Assembly: GCA_038093515.1 (NCBI GenBank)
Contig: JBBPSI010000220.1
Span: 1-40,030 of the forward strand
Direction of reading: 5' to 3'
Source of the DNA: Butyriboletus loyo
Lineage: Eukaryota; Basidiomycota; Agaricomycetes; Boletales; Boletaceae
DNA: 40,030 nt
Shown: positions 10,066 to 19,475 of the stretch, piece after piece
Numbering within the stretch: the first letter of the stretch is position 1
How the letters are laid out: every line of letters begins with the position of its first letter
Made by a program: the position numbers and the translations under genes
Notes under the pieces: model-generated
What the model was told of the DNA's origin: nothing
The model's database searches: none
What the model saw: the letters and a program-made list of their open reading frames with translations, nothing else

Positions 10066-11231
10066 GAGACAGGCGGAATCACTGCTTGGTGGGCTTGGCA
10101 ACTCTTTGGATGAATTTGGTCGTTCTTTGTGAATACGAGGACCACAGAGTACTTGGGTTATGACAAGACCTAATAACTGTCTTGCGTCAGTGGACTCGAA
10201 TCTAGAAGACACACAAAGACCCCGGCCCGGAGCTGGAACGATCCGGATGGTTAACGTATGCCATGGAGCCTGACAAATTGCATGATGCTCATAATGGCAA
10301 GCATGTGCAGACCACCTCCAATCTAGTGTCACCATGACACAGTAATGCGAATACCCTAAACGTGTTTGTGGGCATGCCGCTAAATCGCGAGGGTAAACAG
10401 TCCCCGAAAGCATATGTGCAGGCTATGATTAGCCAACTCACCATAAAAAGTGGACTTTAATCATTGGATCTGGAATGGAGATCAGGTCTGGCGTGGAGCT
10501 CCATCACAAATTCGACCTGCGGACCTGCAGTAAGCATGTGTAGACTCAAGTGCATACCTAAACATGATACAGCCATGCGCATACCCTAAACCTGCCCGCA
10601 GAGCGTAGATTGCGATTTGCGAACTTGAAATTGTTGATAACCTCCGAGCGCCTGCAAACGTGCGTAGTAGGCTGCCGAATTCAGAGTGGCAGAGTAATGC
10701 CATTAGGCTAGCGAACCTGCTTGCAGACAGACGTTGATCACAACTTGCTGCGAATTAACCTGCCTAGATCGCAAGGCCGAGCGGCACATTGACACTAACT
10801 CGACCTCAAAAGGGCTAGCAAGTGGGAAGCGTGCTCAAAGGAAGGGGCCGCCGGGTTGATCGGTGGCCTAACGCTGTCCTCGTGCGGAGTATCAGGGTCG
10901 GCAGAGGTTTGTCACATCATGTTCGAGCAATGCCTCGTGTGCTAAAAGGACTTCTGAACCCTAGGACCTGCCCAGCCCACAATGTCATGATCTCGGCGGC
11001 TCGCCGGTAATGAAGGCTTTCTCCATAGCATGAGCACTCCTATCCAAATCCTGCACTGCATTCGTCTGGGCAGTAGATGCGACAATGATAACTTACAGCA
11101 TAAAGTTGGATGCACGGGAGGAAAACCTAGATTCCCGAACTCACTTCCCGCTCTGACCTTGCGTATATCAGACGCGCCAAGTCGATTGACAATTCTAGTT
11201 TAAAAGATACGTCAGTCAATCAGAGAGATAC
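10066..11231. other. Intergenic region between divergent GTPase genes; partly duplicated at 13600-14345
   Basis: The region holds two imperfect direct repeats (10262-10393 and 10494-10630, listed separately). The stretch 10911-11095 resembles 14139-14340 upstream of the 397-aa GTPase; shared pieces include TTCGAGCAATG, GGACTTCTGAA, GCGGCTCGCC and GATGATAAC-like blocks in the same order. No coding sequence is convincing. Confidence 0.6.
10262..10630. repeat. Imperfect direct repeat of about 135 bp (10262-10393 and 10494-10630)
   Basis: Both units share CATGTG(C/T)AGAC and, best preserved, CATGA(C/T)ACAG followed by ATGCG(A/C)ATACCCTAAAC. A third, more diverged unit lies at about 13650-13780, again upstream of a minus-strand GTPase sequence. 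Position in each case is 0.1-0.5 kb upstream of the minus-strand member, so these may be promoter-proximal duplications. Confidence 0.55.
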
Positions 11232-12318
11232 ATGGTCATTGCTGCGCAAGTGGTGAAAAAGGCTCCATCACACCAGTCCACATGCGGTACTATCAGTACT
11301 ACCAGCAACAGGAAAGGTAAGCCAATCCAATCATCTACACCCTCATCCATGAATCCTTAAAATTATTTTGATATCGCGGTCCTGGTGGGCCAGTCAGGAA
11401 GCTCATGGAAAAAATCCAACGCAGTACGTCCCCTCAAGAGCATTCCAACCATGATGGTGCAATACCTGGTGGGTCTGTCGACGGAATGTCAGGTAGCATT
11501 ACCAACCACCATATTTTCCGCCGGCAGCCATCAGCTGCAGACCCAAAAACGTCATCCTTTTCGGAGAAACTGGGGTCGGTAAAAGCTCCGTGATCAACCT
11601 GATAGCTGGAAAAAAGGTCGCGGATACCTCTGGGGACCTAGAGGGCTGCACGCTAGAAGCGAAGGATTACGTGTTTAGTCTTTCGAAAGAGGTGGATCTC
11701 CGTATCTTTGACACAGTCGGGCTCGAAGAACCAGAAATTGGCGTCAACACGTTCATGGGCGCCATTGAAAAGGCTCACCGACTCGTCAAGACCCTGCACT
11801 CCAGTGGTGGCGTCGATCTCCTCCTCTTTTGTATCAGAGGTGGGAGAATGACTGGCGCGACGCAACGAAGCTATCGCCTGTTTTACGAGGTTCTGTGCGG
11901 GAGCCAGGTACCCCTCGCAATTGTCGTCACAAATTTGGAGCAGGAGGAGGACATGGAGGACTGGTGGGTCAAAAACGAAAAGACGTTCCAAAAGTATGGC
12001 ATCCGCGCCGTCGCGCATGCGTGCATCACAGCCGTCTCGGATCGCGCACTGGGGTACGCCCAGAAACGGACAGAGTCGCAGGATACTCTTCGAGAAATGC
12101 TGCTTGGTACCCTAAGCAATCCCAGCCCTGCTTACTTGCAGGACCCGCAGAGTTGGTTCACTAACGTCGCTCGACTTCTCCGGACGTTTTTGAGGAAGAA
12201 GGAGCCCCTCAGGAAGAAGGATCTGGTAAAGAAGCTCGAAAGAAGGTGTACGCTTCCTCGCAGTGACGCTGAAAAATTGGCACTTCTACTCATCAGTGAA
12301 GAGGATAGTAATCGGTGA
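11232..12318 (+). CDS. AIG1/GIMAP-like P-loop GTPase, 5'-shortened paralogue
   Basis: Model: 11232-11316, 11394-11468, 11528-12318, giving 316 aa. The last exon is intact and about 75% similar to that of the 397-aa paralogue at 14540. It has P-loop GETGVGKSS (67-74 within FGETGVGKSS), LEGCTLE, G3 DTVGLEEPEIG, LLLFCIRGGRMT, VVTNLEQEEDMEDWW in the G4 region, then AVAHACITAV and a basic C-terminal helical tail. The 5' end is uncertain. The equivalents of the paralogue's exons 1 and 2 are missing, replaced by unrelated sequence. The ATG at 11232 is the only in-frame one before the conserved block. The first intron's expected acceptor (TTTTGAG in sisters) reads TTTTGAT here, so a CCAG at 11390-11393 is used in the model. 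The gene may be transcribed from a new start or be on its way to decay. Confidence 0.65.
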
Positions 12319-13104
12319 CATAGTTGCGCTAGGGATTTTTTGATTATGTAAGATATCACTTGCCAAGTCACCAGTGAATTTCGTTTACAATTTTTAACCT
12401 CACTGTAATTCTGTATGCCACCGACAATCGACCTCGACGTCCCCAAGCATTAATTCGTGTTCATGTCACGGGCAAACCAGACAAAAGAAAGAAAGAATCA
12501 ACCTCAAGTCCCTACCATTGGCAGAGATACTCGCGAGGCTCAGGGGTTTATCAGACGTCTGCAATAACTGTGGTGATTAATGGTCGAGGTTGGTGACTGG
12601 TAAGCATTGTGAAATTGTATTTGGGAATGACGGTCAACCTCAGACACACTCACGATACACATCCTTAACAAACCAACGTGGGCCGAAACCACTCAATGTT
12701 GTGATCTGGGTCGGGCCAAGCAATGCAAAAACGCGGCGAGATTTCGTGGATGCAAGTTATCGTGGATGACTGACTGGCAGTGTACCAACATGAATCTCCA
12801 CACATTGGGGCTACACGATTGAATGGTGCAACCCCACATTGGTTTATGTTTATCAAGGAGGAACCCTCCTCCGACATCCCCGATTCTTTGTTCAAATCCG
12901 CTGACACGACACAGTGTTCAACCAATGCTGAAGCGTCACGACATAATGACTTAGGGTTCCCCGTAGGGTTGTATTCACGATGGACAGCCGAAGTCAGCGT
13001 AAATGTTTCTAAATGTTCAACCTCGAGTAACGGACGTGAATTGCCATCGGATGAAACAATATTTCCGCGGAGGGGGAGGTGAATGATACATGTACGGGAT
13101 CACC
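12319..13104. other. Intergenic between GTPase paralogue and minus-strand relic
   Basis: Open frames at 12665-12925 (minus) and 12780-13082 (plus) show no recognisable protein. The 3' flank contains the motif AATTTCGTTTACAATTTTTA at 12377-12396, which recurs after the 397-aa paralogue. Nothing else is seen. Confidence 0.5.
12376..12400 (+). repeat. Conserved 3'-flank motif shared by two GTPase genes
   Basis: AATTTCGTTTACAATTTTTA lies 58 nt after the stop of the 316-aa GTPase. A near-identical copy at 16028-16051 lies 71 nt after the stop of the 397-aa GTPase. It may be part of a shared 3' UTR or polyadenylation region, or simply a remnant of the duplication. Confidence 0.55.
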
Positions 13105-13580
13105 TAGGGTATCAAGCAACATTCTTCGAAGAGCCTCCTGCAACTCTGCCAGTTTCCGTGCGTACATCGTTATGCGAGCCGGAATGCCTGTGATGCATGC
13201 ATGCGCGACATGCCGGATGCCATACTGTTACAGCGTCATTTCGCTTTTCTCACCAGTTCTCCGTGACGTTCTCTCGTTCAAATTCATGATGACGATTGCG
13301 AGGTGTACCGTACTGACTCCCAGCCTTCCCCACATGATCTCGATAAAACAGACGACAGCTTCGTTGCGTTGGGGTGGTGTGACGGATCTCCACCTGTGAC
13401 ACAAATGAGGAGGAGATCGATGCCATCAGCGCAGCGCAGGGACATGGAGAGTTAGTGAGCCCTCTTGATGGCACCCCATGGACGTGTTGATGCCAAATTA
13501 TCACCGCAACCCTTTAGGTTCGCAGAGGTCTCCGCCGGCTCCACCGGGTTGATCACTGAACGTTCTGAACTCCTACTGGT
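13105..13580 (-). pseudogene. Relic of an AIG1-like GTPase on the minus strand
   Basis: Reading leftward from about 13580, recognisable GTPase pieces appear in order: SVINPVEPAETSANLKGCG (compare SVINLVAGREIAKTSGNLEGC), a deletion removing switch I and DTVGL, WGAIKRAH, GIDLLLICVTGG, RLFY in another frame, then QYGIRHVAHACITGIPARIT and LRRMLLDTLGDP. The P-loop glycines and lysine are lost and several frameshifts and a stop are present. It is closest to the 397-aa paralogue yet lies on the opposite strand, mirroring the position of the 744-aa gene in the neighbouring block. The plus-strand frame at 13079-13399 is its antisense shadow. Confidence 0.8.
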
Positions 13581-14539
13581 GCTAATTTCCCAAAAGAACG
13601 AATCTGGAAGGCCCTTCGGAAATGGAATTCGTGTGGTGAACGTATGGCATGGAGCTCGAGACAAATCTCATCGTGATATGGCAAGGGCACGTGTAGGCCA
13701 ACCATCTTTAATCGAGTACGTGAACGCGATACAAGGAAGCGAATATATTAAACCTGCTTGAGTAGATCGTAAACTGGGAGCTAGGTGGTAAAGTATCCCT
13801 AAAAACATGCGTAAATTGTCGAGCTTCGAGGCGGGGTGGCCGAGTAAAGTGTAGATGAATCGAAAAGTTGAGGCCATAAGTAGAAGGTGTAGTAATTTAG
13901 AAGGAAGAACTTCGGAATCCCTTCAAACATGCATCGACCACAAGGCTACCCTGACTTCCCAAAGATCAAGGTGCATTTTCAGCGCCAGAAAGACTGAAGG
14001 CTTCCGATCGATCCATTGTCGCCCGACTTATCTTTGCTCAGCGCTCTCGTGCGGAAAGCGAGTAATGGTATTCTTGGAGTACTTGCCAAGTGTAGTAGCA
14101 GAAACGTAGTCTCGTTCTGAAGGGTTTCCTTTAAAGCCGTCACATTTCGAGCAATGACCTGTAATCTTAAACGGAACAAGCCCCTGGGGAAGGACTTCTG
14201 AAACCTAATAGTGCCCAGCCATGCAGAGGCCTCAACCCCAAGCTTACCATCTCAGCGGCTCGCCTATAATCAAAGTTTGCCCCACTGCATGATGAGCGCC
14301 GGGCCCTCAAGTTCATTCCACCCGCGATGATAACGCAGCACCAACGGAGCGCCTGAAAGCATTTACCAACCAACTATTTTTCATTGGCCATAGATCCAAA
14401 AACGAGTCCACTGATGTCAGACTGTTGACATTAGGCCTCATCAGGACCCAAGGGTCTGTGCTCATAACGACCCAGTTCATCCAAGGAGTCGCGCAATATC
14501 CATACTCGATTCAGAGAGATGCTCACTCGCTGGTATACT
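13581..14539. other. Intergenic region, duplicated counterpart of 10066-11231
   Basis: This contains the third unit of the ~135-bp upstream repeat (about 13650-13780) and the block 14139-14340 that matches 10911-11095. Immediately before the ATG at 14540 no TATA box is clear. No coding sequence is convincing. Confidence 0.55.
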
Positions 14540-15957
14540 ATGACACGGAACACTGTTCTCAGCCATACGACGACGGACGACAACAGAAGTTGCCTCGGCG
14601 ACCCCGTGGTTCTGTCTGCAGAACCAGAACAAGCGGTAAGCAGAGTAACCATTGCCTGATAATTTCACCTGAGTTAGTTGCTACACTACAGGACGTCGGT
14701 GAGGCACAGGTAGATCTTGAAAGTGCATGTACCTCACGTAGTACTGAGAATTCACCTTCAGCATTCAGAGAAAATGTATCCCAATTCCCATGCAGACCAC
14801 GTCCCACAACACAGTTGTGCTGGACCGGGTGATGAGCGAAATGACTCTTCATGGTCAGAGTCCACTTTGTGCGCTTTCTCCCACGGTGTACCAGAGGTAG
14901 AAAAAGGTCCATCACACGAGTCCGCTACCGACAACAGAACAGGTAAGCTGATCACTTCGCCGCCTCCACCCTCGTCCATAAATCCCTAAAGAATATTTTG
15001 AGATTGTAATCCTGCTGCACCAGTCTGGGGAGACAAAGAAAAAATCTCAGACGATACGTCCCCTCAAGATCATTCCACCTACGACGATGCAAAACTTGGT
15101 AGGTCTGTCAACGCAACGTCGGGTAGCATTACCGACCGCTATCTTTTCTGTCAGTATACCTCGGCCAAAGACCCAAAAATGTCATCCTTTTCGGGGAAAC
15201 TGGCGTTGGCAAGAGCTCCGTGATCAACTTGGTGGCCGGAAGAGAGATAGCGAAGACGTCTGGAAACCTAGAGGGTTGCACGCTACAATCGACGGAATAC
15301 TGGTTTGGTCTCTCGGAAGAGGTGTCGCTCCGCATCTTTGACACGGTCGGGCTCGAAGAACCAGAAATTGGCGTCAACTCGTTCATGGGCGCCATGGAGA
15401 AGGCTCACCAGCTCGTCAAGTCCCTGCACCACAGTGGTGGCATCGATCTTCTCCTCTTTTGTGTCAGAGGTGGGAGAATCACCACCGCGATGCAGCGAAG
15501 CTATCGCCTGTTTCACGAGGTTCTATGCGGGAGTCAGGTACCCCTCGCAATTGTCGTCACGAATTTGGAACAGGAGAACGTCATGGAGGACTGGTGGGCC
15601 AAAAACGAAAAGACGTTCGAACAGTATGGTATTCGCACTGTTGCGCATGCCTGCATCACAGCCGTCCCGGCTCGCGTAACGATGTACGCACAGAAACGGG
15701 CAGAGTCGCAAAAGGCTCTCCGAAAGATGCTGCTTGAGACCTTGACCAAACCCAACCCTTCTTACGTGCGGGACATACGGGGTTGGTTCACTGCCATCGT
15801 TCAACTGCTTAGGTCATATTTAGTCAAGACTGAGTCACTCAGGAAGAGGGACCTGATGAGGAAGCTCGAAAAAAGGTGTATGCTTCCTCGTAATGATGCT
15901 GAAAAGTTGGCGCAGATGATCGCTGCGGGGGAAATGATTGATGCGGCGCTCGTGTAG
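14540..15957 (+). CDS. AIG1/GIMAP-like P-loop GTPase, full-length paralogue
   Basis: Five exons: 14540-14635, 14692-14709 (18 nt), 14762-14942, 15003-15098, 15155-15957. Introns are 52-60 nt and the product is 397 aa. All phases agree only if the 18-nt exon (Asp-Val-Gly-Glu-Ala-Gln) is used; without its 52-nt intron the frame is broken. Residues 1-131 are polar and probably disordered, corresponding to one copy of the module found repeatedly in the 744-aa gene. The G domain has FGETGVGKSS (143-152), LEGCTL (169-174), DTVGL (193-197), LLLFCVRGGRIT (about 229-240) and VVTNLE (264-269) at the G4 position. HACITAV follows as probable G5 region, then a basic alpha-helical tail (KTESLRKRDLMRKLEKRC). 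It looks like the best preserved member and serves as reference for the cluster. AIG1/GIMAP GTPases oligomerise on membranes in animals and plants; the fungal role is unknown. Confidence 0.8.
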
Positions 15958-16027
15958 CAAGTTTGCGCAAGTGGTTCCTCAATTGCATGCGACAGTAGTA
16001 CCGACTCGTATCGCATGCCTAGTTTTT

Positions 16028-16051
16028 AAATTTCGTTTACAATTTTTATCC
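16028..16051 (+). repeat. Conserved 3'-flank motif, second copy
   Basis: AAATTTCGTTTACAATTTTT lies 71 nt after the stop of the 397-aa GTPase and matches 12376-12400. This supports duplication of the gene together with its 3' flank. Confidence 0.55.
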
Positions 16052-16211
16052 CTCTGATCCTAGCTACTACTGTCCGATAAATGTGAATGCAGCGGACATG
16101 AATCTCGCCTTACTGGAGCATTATTTCGTGCACATATTACAGGTATACCAAACAAGAGAGAAGAAAAAGAATCTAATGTAACACGCACAACCGACCTGCA
16201 GCAACCATTAA

Positions 16212-19200
16212 TCACCCTTGAAGCGCACGTCCACCAATCCGCGCCCAAAACATATCTTCCTTTAATTTCACCAACTCCTTCCACGTACGTTCCTCCCACG
16301 TCGCATCGCTCGCGAAACCTTCGCCCTCGGTGCTCGACGATCGTTTCGTGCTCGTCGTGTCCATCGACGTGCGACCATCGCCCTCCGACGCGCGTGGAGG
16401 GAGCGGATCCGGTACGACAATCGCAGACGTACCATTCACCCCCCCTTCCACATCGACATATGCCGTGTTGGTATCGTCAACGGTGACATCCTTGGCAGGC
16501 CCTGGATTAGCGTCCGTTGTTGATATGGACAAAGACGCAACCTGAGAACCATCGACTTCTTTAACGACATCAGCTCCTGCTTCCCTTTCCCTTTTCCCTT
16601 CGCCGTCGCTACTCTTCGTTTCCACTAGGACTTCTGCATCGCTTGCCTTGCGCGCATCCGCATCTGCTTCAGGGACGGGATCGACAGCGGTAGCGGTAGC
16701 AACAGGTGACACCCTATCTACCCTGCCCCCTTCCTCGGCAACTTTCAGAGTCACCGACGTCGGAGGTGGCGGAACGGCCCGTCTTGCAGCCGCGCGCCTC
16801 GGAAGCGGCGGTGCGCCCGGTCCGGTCGCCGGAACAGGCGATGCTGGCCTCGACGAAGCCATCCCTAATGACATCGGCGCCTTCCCTCGAATATGTGATG
16901 CAGACGGTGCGTGTCCAAGCGATGGAGATGTCGCACGCGCGATCGCACTGGGTGCCGGCGATCCCGCGTGTGAACGACCGACGGCAGGACTCGCAGGCCG
17001 CGAACTGGGGGGCGGTGATGCGGGAGAGGATAGGCGTGAACGGGAGCGTAGGATGGGCGACGTCACGCGCGAGATGGGGTTTGGCGTAGTGGGCGTCATG
17101 GGGAGTGGAACAGTGTGTGGGGAAGGCGGCGGCAGGGGATCTTGGATGTGTGGCACACTCAACTCGGTAGCAACGGGATGCGATGTTGCGGACGGCGGCG
17201 GGAAAGCTTCGAATGATGGTGTAGCAAAGGTGATTTCATCAACGGGTGAGGAGTCAGGTGCGTTGACGTCTGTATTGTCTAGATCGACGTGACCGTTCGC
17301 TCTGGCAGCAGGCGCCTTGGCCTCTGGATCGTCAACGGCGTCCTGCACACCTGATGGGAGAACAACTGTATCTGTTGTGGCCATGCTGTGGACGACGTCG
17401 CGCTTTGGAAGTGGTGGGGGTTCCTGTGCATTTATCCGGGAGATGGGGAGCTCGGCATGAGGATGGGGAGCAGAAGGATGCGATGGAGGAGCAGGTAACT
17501 TTGTTATGCCGTCCTTCTCTGTTTCCTTATCCTTGTCCTTGGTATTGTCTCCAGTTTCCTTGCTCCAACTGACAGCCCTCTCTCCTAATGCACTGGCCAT
17601 CTCCCAGAGCCTCCTTCGTCGCGGCGGAACAGGAGGCTTCTCAGGAGAGATCGCGCTGCCCGACGGCCGATTGCCCGCGCTCAAGGTAGTCGGCGGCGAA
17701 CGCCTCTCCTGAGTATCGCGATTGACAGGGAGCTTGGGAGCCTGGACAACTTCCTCCTCCCATATCCGTTCCAAAATCCCAACGCGCACAAATGCCCACA
17801 ATGAACAGGTACTTCGAAGCCTCGTCAAGCAATAATTTGACGTACATAGGGGATATGGCGAATTCTGTGTCTGTGTCTGTGCCTGAAGTACGCGAGTCGG
17901 CGGTATGGTATTGAGAGGATGTCGGGAGGAAGCGCCAACAACAGACATGGATGCCGAAGAAGTATGCACGGGCGTGAGAGCGGGTGGCGTAGTAGACGTG
18001 GTAGGAGTGGCGAGACGGAAAATGTACACCTGCCCGGGTGGTTCGCACCCTGCCGACTGTGGTGCACCAGCGTTGTGGTTCTGCGTAGAACCAAGCGCGA
18101 GAGGATATTTGAACCACGAACTTCCATTTGAATTGTGAGAACGCGAAGTGGGTGTTGTGGGTGGTAACCGTGCGACGGGGGTTCCGCAGAGAGCGCAAGA
18201 CAAGGAAGAGGTGGACATCAACTGGGGATGTTGGTGCAGTTCATAGACAAGGCTGGAGAAGGACACAGGCTCCACGGTCAGCATCCCGGTGTGGATTGCA
18301 GCAAGGACTGAGCGACGAGACAACCAATTCAGGGAAGGCGCGAGGTCAAGCCGTACAGTGGGCTCACTACATACATGCCATCAGATCAGCCGAAGAAGGG
18401 TGGGTGGAATAACGTACGAATCCTCGGCAAGCAGACGCGCAATGAATGGCTGGTTTAGAAGCGTCGAAATGACAGGAGGAGTCGGCTGTGACACCCTCAG
18501 CCCCCTCAGATGCGCGACGAATACGATGAATTCAGCGTAGGGAGTATGCGTGGTCATGAAACGGATTCTGGGCACCTCCCTGACGCGCGAATCATCGCGC
18601 TCGACCCACTTCCCCTTACCCATGGCGAGCTTTGCCTCTTGTGCATCACGTTCGGCTGCCTCTCTTTCGGCTTGGAGGGACTGCATCTGGACCTGCATGT
18701 CCTTGACGGCATCTTCCGCAATCTTGAGGGCCTGCTCCGCATCCTGCACCTTTCGCTCGCTTTTGGCCTGATTGAGCCGCGCTTCGGCGACCATGATGTT
18801 TGCTTGATTAAAAAGACTAGCACTGAGATCGTCGAGGTCCTTTTCAATGTCGCGACGTGCACTTTCCGCCTGACCACGCTGAGCAGCCTCCTCTGTTGCG
18901 CGTTCCATTAGTCTGTTTAACTCTGCCGTGACATGCGCTTTCTCTACGAGCAGACCCGTATTCAAAGCGGCCAAGTGATGGCTCCGTTCAAGTTCGAGGG
19001 AGGAAATAGTGACAGAGGCTTTCCGCAGTGAAGAAGAGGCGTCGTGCAATTGATCCTCGAGGTCAGACATTCGATCATACGAAGCGACGAGTTTGCTGTT
19101 GAGTTGCGTGACCTGCGAGAATAAGTCTGTTACTTGTGCACGTAAAGACGCGATGATCTGTGCTTGGGCTTCGGAGGCGTCCTCATCGCTTTCTTCGTCC

Positions 19201-19283
19201 ACGAGTCCGCTGTCGAGAGTGGTGGTGAGCACGTCGGTGGTGTTGACAAATGCCGTACCTCCTTGCAGTCGTTTCTGGGTCAT
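16212..19283 (-). CDS. Sec2-type Rab guanine nucleotide exchange factor
   Basis: Two exons, 19283-18418 and 18366-16212, are separated by a 51-nt GTACGT...GTAG intron (phase 2). The product is 1006 aa. Residues about 38-230 form a long coiled coil including SLFNQANIMVAEARLNQAK, the signature of the Sec2/Rabin GEF domain that opens Sec4/Rab8. After the splice, EPTVRLDLAPSLNWLSRRSV and a Cys-rich segment (CALCGTP) follow. Next come WFKYPL, VYIFRL and TSNYCLTRLRSTCSLWAFVR, conserved in fungal Sec2-like proteins. About 500 residues of Ser/Pro-rich disordered sequence with PPxPPRR motifs come next, and the protein ends in TWEERTWKELVKLKEDMFWARIGG. The role expected from the family is activation of the exocytic Rab on secretory vesicles at sites of polarised growth. 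The start is the first ATG; the frame extends upstream only through a TTG. Confidence 0.85.
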
Positions 19284-19475
19284 CCATTGATGGTAGTGAT
19301 GAGACAAAAGTCAACGTACTGCAGTACCGAAAATAATCAAAATAAACGTTTAAACTTTACATAACCAGCAACAACTTTGGCCAGCTTACTACACAACAGT
19401 TCAACCATGCATCTAGAAAACTTAACAAGAGTTGTTCTAACAAGTACATTCCCTTTCTTTCTAATACATCGTGTA

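Noticed and set aside
13079..13399. 106-codon plus-strand frame resembling antisense frames of the GTPases
   Set aside because: It is the antisense shadow of the minus-strand GTPase relic; equivalent shadows occur opposite the intact paralogues.
16648..17292. 214-codon plus-strand frame
   Set aside because: It is the antisense of the Ser/Pro/Arg-rich disordered tail of the Sec2-like protein; low-complexity coding sequence often leaves open antisense frames.
19284..19307. Upstream extension of the Sec2-like protein
   Set aside because: The frame extends only to a TTG; no ATG, and the alternative 45-nt intron has no usable upstream exon (ATG followed at once by a stop).
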